From positions 1 through 17,998 of the forward strand of contig CADBPP010000082.1 of the NCBI GenBank assembly GCA_902796565.1: 17,998 nt of DNA, given 5' to 3'. Shown piece by piece: positions 1-7,201 of this stretch; the first letter of the stretch is position 1; every line of letters starts with the position of its first letter. The notes beneath the pieces are model-generated. The model was not told the origin of the DNA and made no database searches. It saw only the letters and a program-made list of their open reading frames with translations. Both the position numbers and the translations under genes were made by a program. The DNA comes from an uncultured Eubacteriales bacterium. GTDB taxonomy: Bacteria; Bacillota; Clostridia; Eubacteriales; Anaerofustaceae.

Positions 1-39
1 AATATATATTTGTATTATCACATGCTTTCCCGCAATTCA

Positions 40-64
40 TCTCGCCGCCTGCAGAGGCGGGAGA
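40..64 (+). promoter_or_regulatory. Hairpin upstream of the nucleoside ABC transporter genes
   Basis: An inverted repeat CCGCCT-GCAG-AGGCGG (45-60) is extended by TCTC/GAGA at its base with one bulged G at 44, giving about ten base pairs around a four-base loop. It ends 42 bases before the ATPase start. No clear T-run follows (ACTTCTTG), so it is not a strong terminator. In BMP/Nup-type operons a lipoprotein gene often lies just upstream, and a hairpin here could reduce read-through into the ATPase gene or protect the 3' end of the upstream message. That role is inference; the upstream gene is outside the window. Confidence 0.4.
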
Positions 65-106
65 CTTCTTGCTGCATGCTCGTTAAATTCAGGGAGGAAT
101 ACGCCA

Positions 107-1648
107 TTGGAAAAGACAGCAGCCCTTGAGCTCAGGGGAATAACCAAGACCTTCGGAGACGTGGTGGCCAATCACGAAATATCCCTTACGGTATACAAGG
201 GAGAGATCCTGTCCATCCTCGGGGAGAACGGAAGTGGCAAGACCACGCTGATGAACATGATCGCGGGGATTTATTATCCTGACAGCGGCCAGATATTCGT
301 TGACGGAAAGGAAGCGTCCATACACTCTCCCAGAGAGGCCTTCGATTACAGGATAGGAATGATACATCAGCATTTCAAGCTGGTGAATGTCCTTTCCGCT
401 GCCGAAAACATCATCCTTGGCCTCAATGAACCCGGACGTTACAACCTGGAGAAGGCATCGGAAAAGATACGCTCCATAGCCTCAGCATACGGCTTCGATA
501 TCGATCCTGACAAGAAGATCTACGAGATGAGCGTGTCGGAGAAACAGACGGTGGAGATCGTCAAGGTCCTTTACCGCGGAGCAGATATACTTATTCTGGA
601 TGAACCTACAGCCGTCCTGACCCCCCAGGAGACCGACAGGCTCTTCACAGTCCTGAGGAAGATGAAGGATGACGGCAAGGCCATAATAATCATCACCCAT
701 AAGCTGCAGGAGGTCCTGTCCGTGTCCGACAGGGTGAGCGTCCTTCGCCAGGGCGAGTACATAGACACCCTCCTCACCAGGGACGCCACAGAGGAGAAAC
801 TCACAGAGATGATGGTGGGAAAAAAGGTGACTCTCAACATAGAACGCACAGAACCCGTCGACCCCGTCGACCGTCTTGTGGTGCAGGATCTGGGATGCAT
901 AAGCCGCGACGGCGTGGCTCTGCTGGATAACGTGTCCTTCAAGGTGAGGAGCGGGGAGATCTTCGGTATTGCCGGCATCGCCGGCAGCGGCCAGAGGGAG
1001 CTTCTGGAAGCCATCGCCGGACTGCAGAAGGTGCAGACGGGGGATATATATTATCACGATCCCACCAATGGCAGGATAGAGGATCTGAGAGACATGACAC
1101 CGAGGCAGATCAGAGATCTGGGCATCAGGCTCTCCTTCGTGCCGGAGGACAGGCTGGGCATGGGCCTGGTGGGAAACATGAACATCACGGACAACATGAT
1201 GCTGAGAAGCTACCGAGCCGGCAGGGGCATTTTCCTGGAGAGGAAGGAGCCCTACGATCTGGCTGAGCGCATCATCAGGGAGCTGGAGGTAGTCACACCG
1301 GGAGTCAATACCCCTGTAAGACAGCTTTCCGGAGGAAATGTACAGAAGGTGCTGGTGGGCAGGGAGATCGCCGCGTCACCGACGGTGCTCATGGTCGCCT
1401 ATCCCGTCAGGGGACTGGATATCAATTCATCCTATACCATCTACAGGCTGCTCAACGAACAGAAGAAAAAGGGAGTGGCGGTCATTTTCGTGGGAGAGGA
1501 CCTGGACGTGCTGCTGGAGCTGTGCGACCGGATAATGGTCATAGGCAGCGGCCGTATCACCGGTATCGTGGACGCGAGGACCGCGACGAAGGAGCAGATA
1601 GGGCTTCTGATGACATCTCAGAAGAGAAGGGAGCAGCAGGATGCATAA
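107..1648 (+). CDS. Nucleoside/sugar-type ABC importer, double ATPase subunit
   Basis: This 513-residue protein carries two nucleotide-binding domains in tandem, the layout of RbsA/YufO(NupO)-type ATPases that power carbohydrate or nucleoside importers at the inner face of the membrane. Domain 1 (about 7-240) is intact: Walker A GENGSGKTT at 39-47, signature-like SVSEKQ at 142-147, Walker B ILILDE at 161-166 and switch His198. Domain 2 (about 257-505) is degenerate: its Walker A position reads GSGQRE (293-298, no Lys), the signature is LSGGN (407-411), and the Walker B acidic pair is replaced (VAYPVRGLD, 430-438), as is usual for domain 2 in this family. Start is TTG with AGGGAGG nine bases upstream (91-97). 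It overlaps the permease gene by 8 bp. The two permeases that follow and the adjacent IMP dehydrogenase favour nucleosides as substrate; this is inference. Confidence 0.93.
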   Translation: MEKTAALELRGITKTFGDVVANHEISLTVYKGEILSILGENGSGKTTLMNMIAGIYYPDSGQIFVDGKEASIHSPREAFDYRIGMIHQHFKLVNVLSAAENIILGLNEPGRYNLEKASEKIRSIASAYGFDIDPDKKIYEMSVSEKQTVEIVKVLYRGADILILDEPTAVLTPQETDRLFTVLRKMKDDGKAIIIITHKLQEVLSVSDRVSVLRQGEYIDTLLTRDATEEKLTEMMVGKKVTLNIERTEPVDPVDRLVVQDLGCISRDGVALLDNVSFKVRSGEIFGIAGIAGSGQRELLEAIAGLQKVQTGDIYYHDPTNGRIEDLRDMTPRQIRDLGIRLSFVPEDRLGMGLVGNMNITDNMMLRSYRAGRGIFLERKEPYDLAERIIRELEVVTPGVNTPVRQLSGGNVQKVLVGREIAASPTVLMVAYPVRGLDINSSYTIYRLLNEQKKKGVAVIFVGEDLDVLLELCDRIMVIGSGRITGIVDARTATKEQIGLLMTSQKRREQQDA

Positions 1649-2735
1649 AAGTGAATCACATGAACCCCTTTTCCATATAGTCAGACGGGATCACGTTACG
1701 TTAAAGCATTCCGTCGCGGTAAGAGCCGCAGCCGTCATACTGGCCCTGCTGGTGTGCGCGCTGGTATTCTTCCTGCTGACGGGAAAGAGCCCGCTTCAGT
1801 TCTATTCGGCCATGATAGACGGAGCCTTCGGTACCACGAGGAGGATATGGCTTCTTATATATAAGACAGCCATACTGCTGTGCATATCCGTGGCCGTGAC
1901 GCCGGCATTCCGCATGAGGTTCTGGAACATCGGAGCTGAAGGACAGGCCCTTGTGGGCGGTCTTGCATGCGCTTCCGTCATGTTCTATCTGGGAGGAAAG
2001 GTCCCCAATCCCGTGCTCTGGATACTGATGTGCGCCGCGGCGATAGCGGCGGGCATGGTGTGGGCACTGCTTCCGGCCCTGTGCAAAGCGAGATGGAACA
2101 CGAACGAGACCCTTTTCACCCTCATGATGAATTACGTGGCGACACAGCTGGTGTCTTTCTTCATAAACACATGGGTCAAGAGCGGTTCGGGGACACTTCC
2201 CCCCATGGCCAACTACGGTCTGCCCACTCTGGGGAACGCCTGGATCCTCAACATCATAGTCGTGGCGATCGTCACCGCCGTGATGTATATCTATCTGTTC
2301 TATTCCAAGCACGGTTATGAGATAACCGTGGTGGGAGAGAGCGAAAACACAGCGAAATACATCGGCATCAATGTTCCTACCGTGATCATAAGGACCATGC
2401 TCCTTTCCGGAGCGTTATGCGGGCTCACCGGACTGCTGGTGGTGGGCGGTACAAACTATTCAATAACCACCACAGCGATCGGAGGGCAGGGCTTCACCGC
2501 CATCATGGTCTCATGGCTCGGAAAGTTCAACCCGCTGTACATGGTCATGACGGCATTTTTGCTGTCATTCCTTTCGAGGGGGGCCGTCCAGGTATCCACC
2601 GTATTCAAGATCAACGATTCCATCTCCGATATAGTCACCGCTGTGATACTGTTCTTTATAATCGGATGTGAATTCTTTATCAACTACAGGATCGTGCCCA
2701 GGCACGCAAACACGGAGAAGGGAGGCACAAAATGA
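1641..2735 (+). CDS. Nucleoside-type ABC importer permease 1 (YufP/NupP-like)
   Basis: A 364-residue integral membrane protein with many hydrophobic helices. After a polar tail of about 25 residues come repeated membrane spans, and the conserved stretch FRMRFWNIGAEGQ, a hallmark of the BPD_transp_2 permeases that pair with RbsA/YufO-type ATPases, lies near residues 88-100. A second conserved cytoplasmic stretch, GESENTAKYIGINV, lies around 230-243. The gene starts inside the end of the ATPase gene (the ATG precedes that gene's TAA) and its own TGA overlaps the next ATG, so the three subunits are translationally coupled. It should form a heterodimeric channel with the following permease. Close family members import ribose-type sugars or nucleosides; the longer permease beside a shorter one with the LNLGIPG motif is the nucleoside/BMP arrangement. 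Substrate cannot be fixed from sequence alone. Confidence 0.9.
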   Translation: MHKSESHEPLFHIVRRDHVTLKHSVAVRAAAVILALLVCALVFFLLTGKSPLQFYSAMIDGAFGTTRRIWLLIYKTAILLCISVAVTPAFRMRFWNIGAEGQALVGGLACASVMFYLGGKVPNPVLWILMCAAAIAAGMVWALLPALCKARWNTNETLFTLMMNYVATQLVSFFINTWVKSGSGTLPPMANYGLPTLGNAWILNIIVVAIVTAVMYIYLFYSKHGYEITVVGESENTAKYIGINVPTVIIRTMLLSGALCGLTGLLVVGGTNYSITTTAIGGQGFTAIMVSWLGKFNPLYMVMTAFLLSFLSRGAVQVSTVFKINDSISDIVTAVILFFIIGCEFFINYRIVPRHANTEKGGTK

Positions 2736-3694
2736 GGATAGTATCATTTCTCGTAAGCGCAGTCAGAGTGGGCATGTCATTCCTGCTGGGCTCTACGGGA
2801 GAGACCATCACGGAAAAGAGCGGCCACCTCAACTTGGGAATACCCGGAATCATGTGCGTCGGCGCCGCCTTCGGATGCATCACCGAGTCTTTTTATGTCA
2901 CGTCCTGCGGGGGCATTGACAATGTGAACAATTTCCTGGCGGTCCTGCTGCCGATCCTGGCGTCCTTTGCCGGCGGCGGTATGATGGGACTGCTGTACAG
3001 CTTCCTTACCGTCAGCCTCAGGGCAAATCAGAATGTTACGGGCCTTGCCCTTACCACCCTTGGCAGCGGTCTTTCGAACTACATGATCGCCCAGGTCTCC
3101 GGTTCATCCTACGCCCAGGCCAGCAAGATCTTCACGAGGGGACTTGCCGTGGCGGATCGGTTCGGAGTGTTCGGAAGGCTCGTTCTGTCCTACGGACCGC
3201 TGGTCTATCTTGCGATAATCATCGCGCTGGCCGCGTCCTGGATGCTGACCCGCACCAGGATCGGGCTCAACCTCAGGGCGGTGGGAGAGAATCCCGCCAC
3301 CGCAGATGCCGCCGGCATCAGCGTGACCCGCTACAGGTATGTCGCCACCGTCATCGGCAGCGGCATAGCCGGTATCGGAGGACTGTGCTACATCATGGAC
3401 AACCTCAACGGAGGCTGGGAATATACCATCGACGCCATAGGATGGCTGGCCATAGCCCTGGTCATCTTCACATTGTGGAAGCCGAATATCGGCATCATCG
3501 GCTCGATCGTATTCGGAGCCTTCTATGTGGTATCCAGCTACATAACAGGCGTCAGCTTCAACTTCAAGGCGATCATCAAGATGCTCCCTTACGTCATGAC
3601 GCTTATAGTGCTGGTGTTCACCAGTTTCGCCCGCAGAAAGGAGAATCAGCCACCGGAAGCGCTGGGCCTCCCGTATTTCCGCGAGGACAGGTAA
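2732..3694 (+). CDS. Nucleoside-type ABC importer permease 2 (YufQ/NupQ-like)
   Basis: A 320-residue membrane permease that starts with ATGA, overlapping the previous stop by four bases. Family marks are EKSGHLNLGIPGIMCVGAA (residues about 30-48), typical of YufQ/NupQ-type permeases (EKSGVLNLGIEGMM in relatives), and the cytoplasmic coupling segment VGENPATADAAGISV about two thirds along. It is mostly hydrophobic, with a short charged C-terminal tail. It pairs with permease 1 and the double ATPase. No substrate-binding lipoprotein follows; the next gene is IMP dehydrogenase after 73 bases. The likely function is uptake of purine nucleosides (guanosine, inosine or relatives) at the cytoplasmic membrane, inferred from family and neighbours. 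Confidence 0.9.
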   Translation: MRIVSFLVSAVRVGMSFLLGSTGETITEKSGHLNLGIPGIMCVGAAFGCITESFYVTSCGGIDNVNNFLAVLLPILASFAGGGMMGLLYSFLTVSLRANQNVTGLALTTLGSGLSNYMIAQVSGSSYAQASKIFTRGLAVADRFGVFGRLVLSYGPLVYLAIIIALAASWMLTRTRIGLNLRAVGENPATADAAGISVTRYRYVATVIGSGIAGIGGLCYIMDNLNGGWEYTIDAIGWLAIALVIFTLWKPNIGIIGSIVFGAFYVVSSYITGVSFNFKAIIKMLPYVMTLIVLVFTSFARRKENQPPEALGLPYFREDR

Positions 3695-3756
3695 AATTTA
3701 ATGATTTTTCAGGCACACAACCGCATCGAGTGTGTTAATATAGACGAAATATTTTC

Positions 3757-3763
3757 GGAGGAG
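3757..3763 (+). promoter_or_regulatory. Ribosome binding site of IMP dehydrogenase
   Basis: GGAGGAG lies four bases before the ATG and fixes the start of the IMP dehydrogenase gene. The 60 bases before it contain a TTAATAT-like -10 (3735-3741) and a CACAC/GTGTG dyad (3714-3718 and 3730-3734), but no acceptable -35 at normal spacing, so a separate promoter is possible but not shown. Confidence 0.6.
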
Positions 3764-3767
3764 AAAA

Positions 3768-5273
3768 ATGGCAACCTTTATCAACGAACCATCCCATACC
3801 TTTAACGAGTACCTGCTGATCCCGGGCTATTCATCCAGTGAATGCGTACCTGCAAACGTTTCCCTTCGTACGCCTCTGGTGAAGTACAAAAAAGGCGAAC
3901 AGTGCCCCCTTATGATGAACATACCGATGGTATCCGCCATCATGCAGGCAGTGTCAGGGGACCGTCTCGCTGTGGCCCTCGCGACGGAAGGAGGCGTGTC
4001 ATTCATCTACGGCTCCCAGTCGATAGAGGATGAAGCCGCAATGGTCAGCAGGGCAAAGTCCTACAAGGCCGGCTTCGTGGTGAGCGACTCGAACGTGACA
4101 CCGGAGTCCACCCTGGCGGACGTGATCGCCCTTACCTCCAGGACAGGGCATTCCACCGTCGCGGTGACCGAGGACGGCACCGGCACGGGGAAGCTTCTTG
4201 GCATCGTGACCTCAAGGGACTACAGAGTCAGCAGAATGGATCCGGGAGAAAAGGTCAGGACCTTCATGACTCCCTTTGAAAAGCTCATATGGGCAAAGGA
4301 GGGGACTTCCCTGAAGGAAGCCAACGACATCATCTGGGACCATAAGCTGAATTCCCTTCCCATCATATCCGAGGACGGGAAGCTGTGCTACATGGTCTTC
4401 AGGAAGGACTATGACTCCCATAAGCAGAATCCCAACGAGCTGCTGGACGCCCACAAGAGATATATCGTGGGTGCAGGAATCAATACCAGGGATTACGAGG
4501 AGAGGATCCCGGCCCTGCTGGAAGCGGGCGCTGATGTGCTGTGCATCGACTCCTCCGAAGGTTTCACCGACTGGCAGAAGTTCACGATTGCCTGGGTAAG
4601 GGAGAAATACGGGGATACAGTCAAGATCGGAGCGGGAAATGTGGTGGACGCCGACGGTTTCCGTTTCCTGGCGGAATGCGGTGCCGATTTCGTAAAAGTA
4701 GGCATCGGCGGAGGCAGCATCTGCATCACAAGAGAAACGAAGGGCATCGGCCGCGGACAGGCCACGGCCCTGATAGACGTCTGTGCCGAGAGGGACCGCT
4801 ATTTCGAGGAGACCGGCATCTACGTGCCTGTATGCTCCGACGGAGGCATAGTATACGATCATCACATCACCCTGGCTCTGGCCATGGGCGCGGATTTCGT
4901 GATGCTGGGAAGATATTTCGCCAGATTTGACGAATCTCCCTCCAACAAGGTGAGCATCAACGGCACCTACTACAAGGAGTACTGGGGAGAAGGCAGCGCA
5001 AGAGCCCGCAACTGGCAGCGCTACGATCTCGGCGGGGACGCGAAACTCTCCTTCGAGGAAGGCGTGGATTCCTACGTGCCTTACGCAGGAAGTCTCAAGG
5101 ACAATGTGGCCATTTCCCTCTCCAAGGTCCGCTCCACCATGTGCAACTGCGGTGCGCTGACGATCCCTGAGCTGCAGAAGAAGGCCAAGCTTACTCTGGT
5201 ATCCTCCACTTCCATCGTGGAAGGCGGCGCCCATGACGTCATCCAGAAGGACAGCTCGCCCGTCATCAAGTGA
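3768..5273 (+). CDS. guaB: IMP dehydrogenase, Tritrichomonas-type variant
   Basis: Oxidises IMP to XMP with NAD+, the first step committed to guanine nucleotides, in the cytosol as a tetramer. The 501-residue barrel is interrupted by a CBS-pair insertion at roughly 100-220. The catalytic loop GIGGGSICITRE places the nucleophile at Cys319 with Thr321. The mobile flap reads YYKEYWGEGSARARNWQRYD, giving the Arg418-Tyr419 pair, instead of the usual bacterial YRGMGSxGAM stretch. Asp261 and Arg382 are also present. These numbers are the same as those I recall for the Tritrichomonas foetus enzyme (about 503 residues), and long stretches such as NEYLLIPG, GGISFI-like GGVSFI and NWQRYDLGG look shared, so the two appear nearly colinear. 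It follows the nucleoside importer after 73 bases and ends at a strong terminator. Function is secure; the subclass assignment rests on memory of the protozoan sequence. Confidence 0.95.
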   Translation: MATFINEPSHTFNEYLLIPGYSSSECVPANVSLRTPLVKYKKGEQCPLMMNIPMVSAIMQAVSGDRLAVALATEGGVSFIYGSQSIEDEAAMVSRAKSYKAGFVVSDSNVTPESTLADVIALTSRTGHSTVAVTEDGTGTGKLLGIVTSRDYRVSRMDPGEKVRTFMTPFEKLIWAKEGTSLKEANDIIWDHKLNSLPIISEDGKLCYMVFRKDYDSHKQNPNELLDAHKRYIVGAGINTRDYEERIPALLEAGADVLCIDSSEGFTDWQKFTIAWVREKYGDTVKIGAGNVVDADGFRFLAECGADFVKVGIGGGSICITRETKGIGRGQATALIDVCAERDRYFEETGIYVPVCSDGGIVYDHHITLALAMGADFVMLGRYFARFDESPSNKVSINGTYYKEYWGEGSARARNWQRYDLGGDAKLSFEEGVDSYVPYAGSLKDNVAISLSKVRSTMCNCGALTIPELQKKAKLTLVSSTSIVEGGAHDVIQKDSSPVIK

Positions 5274-5289
5274 GTCTGATAAACGATCA

Positions 5290-5320
5290 AACAAAAAAGG
5301 CCGTAAGGCCTTTTTTTGTT
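5290..5320. terminator. Bidirectional intrinsic terminator between guaB and lysR
   Basis: The stem AAAAAAGGCC / GGCCTTTTTT with loop GTAA (5293-5316) has A-runs on one side and T-runs on the other, so it can end transcripts from both strands. On the plus strand it lies 17 bases after the IMP dehydrogenase stop and ends in seven T. On the minus strand it begins directly at the lysR stop codon (5319-5321). Confidence 0.9.
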
Positions 5321-6218
5321 ACCGGTATGTCTGTACGATGCTGTTGTAGCTTTTTACCAGCTCCTCCAGCAGGTCGAAGCGGGTGAAATCCTTCGGATAG
5401 GCGATGTTTATCTCCCGTACCATGCTGAGGTTTTCCACAGGCAGCGCGACGATCTTTCCCTTTTTGAGCTCATCCAGGCAGGCGCTTTTTGCCAGGATGG
5501 AGACGCCGAAATCCGAGCGGATCAAATCCTTTATGGTGGCTATGTTGTCCACTTCCAGGATCACGTTGAAATCATTTATGTTCATGTTGTTGCTCTCGAG
5601 GTGGCTGATGAACAGGTTCCTGGTGCCGGAATTCGGAAGGCGCAGTATCATCCGTTCCTTCCTGAGTTCGCTGAGGGTCACGATGCTCTTTTTCGCCAGG
5701 GGATGGTTCGGTGAGACCGCAAGCATCAGACAGTCGTTGTCGAGGCAAATGTAACGTATGTTGTCATCGCGTATCCTGCCTTCCACGATCGCGATGTCTA
5801 TCTCATAGGTGCGCAGCATGGAATAAAGATTGTTTATACTGTCGGTGATCATTTTTATGTAAACTTTCGGATTCTGGCTGCAGTAACTGGCGATGGCCCT
5901 GGCGATGGGGTTGCTCTCCGCGGTGTGGGTCACTCCCACCGTCATATGTGTGGTCAGGCTCGTGCCGTCCTCTATGCTCTGCCTGAGCCCGGTATAGATT
6001 CCCGTGAGCTTTTTAGCGGCCTTTATCACTTCTTCTCCCTGGGTGGTAAGCACAAGTTTTCCCTTTCCCCGGTCAAAAATCGCCACTCCCAGCTCATCCT
6101 CCAGCGCTTTTATGTGCTGGCTGACCGCAGGCTGTGAAATGCCGAGTTCCGATGCTGCGGAAACGAAGCTTCCGCACTCGTTCACTTTAAGAAGCGTGTA
6201 GACTTTGGGATCTATCAT
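5319..6218 (-). CDS. LysR-type transcriptional regulator
   Basis: With the chosen start the protein has 299 residues, the usual LysR length. The N-terminal winged helix-turn-helix covers about residues 4-63 (SFVSAASELGISQPAVSQHI, then LEDELGVAIFDRGKGKLVLT), followed by a linker helix and a periplasmic-binding-like effector domain. The ATG at 6218 is preferred because GGAGG lies five bases upstream (6224-6228); an in-frame ATG 54 bases further upstream has no ribosome binding site and would add 18 residues not seen in the family. The gene is divergent from plsY and convergent with guaB. A near-consensus promoter and a LysR-style dyad lie just upstream, suggesting self-regulation. Effector and targets are unknown. 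A CysL/CcpC-like relative is possible from the operator shape only. Confidence 0.93.
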   Translation of the reverse strand: MIDPKVYTLLKVNECGSFVSAASELGISQPAVSQHIKALEDELGVAIFDRGKGKLVLTTQGEEVIKAAKKLTGIYTGLRQSIEDGTSLTTHMTVGVTHTAESNPIARAIASYCSQNPKVYIKMITDSINNLYSMLRTYEIDIAIVEGRIRDDNIRYICLDNDCLMLAVSPNHPLAKKSIVTLSELRKERMILRLPNSGTRNLFISHLESNNMNINDFNVILEVDNIATIKDLIRSDFGVSILAKSACLDELKKGKIVALPVENLSMVREINIAYPKDFTRFDLLEELVKSYNSIVQTYR

Positions 6219-6230
6219 GACAACCTCCGG

Positions 6231-6245
6231 ATAAGTATTGCTTAT
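6231..6245. promoter_or_regulatory. LysR-family-type operator dyad ATAAG-N5-CTTAT
   Basis: A perfect 15-bp palindrome that fits the T-N11-A rule of LysR-type binding sites and also the ATAA-N7-TTAT form described for Bacillus CcpC. It lies 13 bases upstream of the chosen lysR start, inside the predicted lysR leader and next to its ribosome binding site, and it overlaps a possible plus-strand -35 (6238-6243). A regulator bound here could repress lysR and affect the divergent gene. The sequence is seen directly; the binding role is inference. Confidence 0.5.
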
Positions 6246-6266
6246 ATGCACTCCCTTAAAGATAAT
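6238..6266 (+). promoter_or_regulatory. Possible divergent promoter toward plsY
   Basis: TTGCTT (6238-6243), 17 bases, GATAAT (6261-6266) reads toward plsY and overlaps the LysR-type dyad. If used, it would start near 6273 and give plsY a leader of about 195 bases containing the structured repeat at 6324-6377. The -35 is weak, so this is a candidate only. Confidence 0.3.
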
Positions 6267-6289
6267 GTGCATTTATGTACCGATAATAG

Positions 6290-6317
6290 ATTATATCCGC
6301 AAAGCCGGGGTTGTCAA
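6290..6317 (-). promoter_or_regulatory. Near-consensus sigma-70/A promoter of lysR
   Basis: On the minus strand TTGACA (6312-6317) and TATAAT (6290-6295) are both perfect and separated by 16 bases. The predicted start is near 6283, leaving a leader of about 65 bases that contains the ATAAG/CTTAT dyad and the ribosome binding site. Such a perfect promoter for a regulator gene suggests that expression is held down by repression. Confidence 0.75.
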
Positions 6318-6323
6318 GAGCGG

Positions 6324-6377
6324 AAAAGAGCCTCGGAGCGGTTTTTCTCCGCAGAAGCTGAAATTTCAGGCTCTTTT
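6324..6377. repeat. Long inverted repeat with internal hairpin in lysR-plsY region
   Basis: AAAAGAGCCT (6324-6333) and AGGCTCTTTT (6368-6377) are perfect 10-bp arms. Directly inside them is a second stem CGGAG/CTCCG (6334-6338 and 6347-6351), then the palindrome GAAATTTC (6360-6367). Folded, this makes a branched structure. Read on the plus strand it ends in TTTT and could weakly terminate. It lies between the best lysR promoter and the plsY-proximal -10, so no nearby gene obviously needs a terminator here. Confidence 0.55.
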
Positions 6378-6419
6378 AAAAATTTGCCCGCATTAATAGT
6401 ATATAAAGATTTTTTCCTG

Positions 6420-6425
6420 TATAAT
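6420..6425 (+). promoter_or_regulatory. plsY: Possible -10 box of plsY
   Basis: A perfect TATAAT preceded by TG lies 43 bases before the plsY start. The matching -35 region at normal spacing (TAGTAT, 6397-6402) is poor, so the promoter would rely on the -10 and the AT-rich upstream tract. Confidence 0.4.
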
Positions 6426-6468
6426 GAAACTGACGGACTCCATCAGAGGTCTGTCGGGGAGATAAACA

Positions 6469-7101
6469 ATGGTACGCAAATTTTTAGGATGCGCTTTTAT
6501 GAGCTACATCATAGGAAGCATTAACCCGTCCCAGATCCTGGGAAAACTGCACGGACACGACATGCGCAAGGAGGGCTCGAAAAACGCGGGTGCCTCAAAT
6601 GCATATATCCTCATAGGAAAGAAGGCCTTTTTCATAGTGGCTGCCAGTGATATTTTCAAGGCATGGCTGTGCTGGAAGCTCACCGCATATTTCATTCCTG
6701 AATACGCGTTCTCAGGTGTTTTCGGCGGGCTCTGCTGCACACTGGGCCATATGTTCCCGATTTTCATGGGATTTGACGGTGGCAAGGGATTCGCCTGCCT
6801 CGGCGGGATGATAATGGCGTTCTCGCCCTGGGCGTTCATCATCCAGCTGGGCATAGCCTTCGCGATATTCTTCCTCCTGAAATACCTTGTGTTCGCCACC
6901 ATACTTTCATCCGCTCTCTTTACCGGCATCTACTGGTACTTCACCCGTGACGGCATAGGAACGGCGATGCTGGGGGGCATGACCGTGCTGATAGCCCTGA
7001 AGCATTCTGAGAATTTCAGAAGGATAAAGGAAGGCAAGGAAGCCACTTCAAGATACCTGGGACACCAGGACGAGGAACTCAAAAGAATGGGCTACAAATA
7101 G
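6469..7101 (+). CDS. plsY: Acyl-phosphate:glycerol-3-phosphate acyltransferase PlsY
   Basis: This 210-residue membrane enzyme transfers an acyl group from acyl-phosphate to glycerol-3-phosphate, making lysophosphatidic acid for phospholipid synthesis. All three PlsY motifs are visible: GSIN-PSQILGK with DMRKEGSKNAGASN (16-44), GHMFPIFMGFDGGKGFA (93-109, the glycine-rich phosphate loop) and ALKHSENFRRIKEGKEA near 177-193. Hydrophobic segments between them fit the family's multi-span fold. GGGGAG seven bases upstream supports the ATG at 6469. The C-terminal tail after motif 3 is charged and cytosolic. The gene is monocistronic, ending in a strong terminator, and divergent from the LysR regulator, which makes it a possible target of that regulator, though plsY is not a common LysR target. 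Confidence 0.94.
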   Translation: MVRKFLGCAFMSYIIGSINPSQILGKLHGHDMRKEGSKNAGASNAYILIGKKAFFIVAASDIFKAWLCWKLTAYFIPEYAFSGVFGGLCCTLGHMFPIFMGFDGGKGFACLGGMIMAFSPWAFIIQLGIAFAIFFLLKYLVFATILSSALFTGIYWYFTRDGIGTAMLGGMTVLIALKHSENFRRIKEGKEATSRYLGHQDEELKRMGYK

Positions 7102-7107
7102 AGCATC

Positions 7108-7143
7108 AAAAGAGCTGCTTTGCAAAAAAGCAGCTCTTTTTTT
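7108..7143. terminator. Intrinsic terminator after plsY, possibly bidirectional
   Basis: AAAAGAGCTGCTT / AAGCAGCTCTTTT form a perfect 13-bp stem (7108-7120 and 7128-7140) followed by three more T on the plus strand, seven bases after the plsY stop. On the minus strand it ends in four T and could also close the ABC exporter transcript 60 bases further on. Confidence 0.9.
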
Positions 7144-7201
7144 ATCTGATAATATGTTATCTACAAAGCAGGTCCCGGGGAGCGTCATGCTTCTGTCATC
7201 G

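Noticed and set aside
107..1648. Loss of function in the second ATPase domain of the importer
   Set aside because: Missing Lys and acidic residues in domain 2 are normal for this double-ATPase family, so this is not a defect.
3706..3741. Promoter directly before IMP dehydrogenase
   Set aside because: The -10-like TTAATAT has no -35 at acceptable distance; TTTTCA is 24 bases away, so I do not list it as a promoter.
6246..6524. 92-residue plus-strand ORF across the lysR-plsY region
   Set aside because: No ribosome binding site, overlaps plsY in another frame and runs through regulatory palindromes; composition does not look like a protein.
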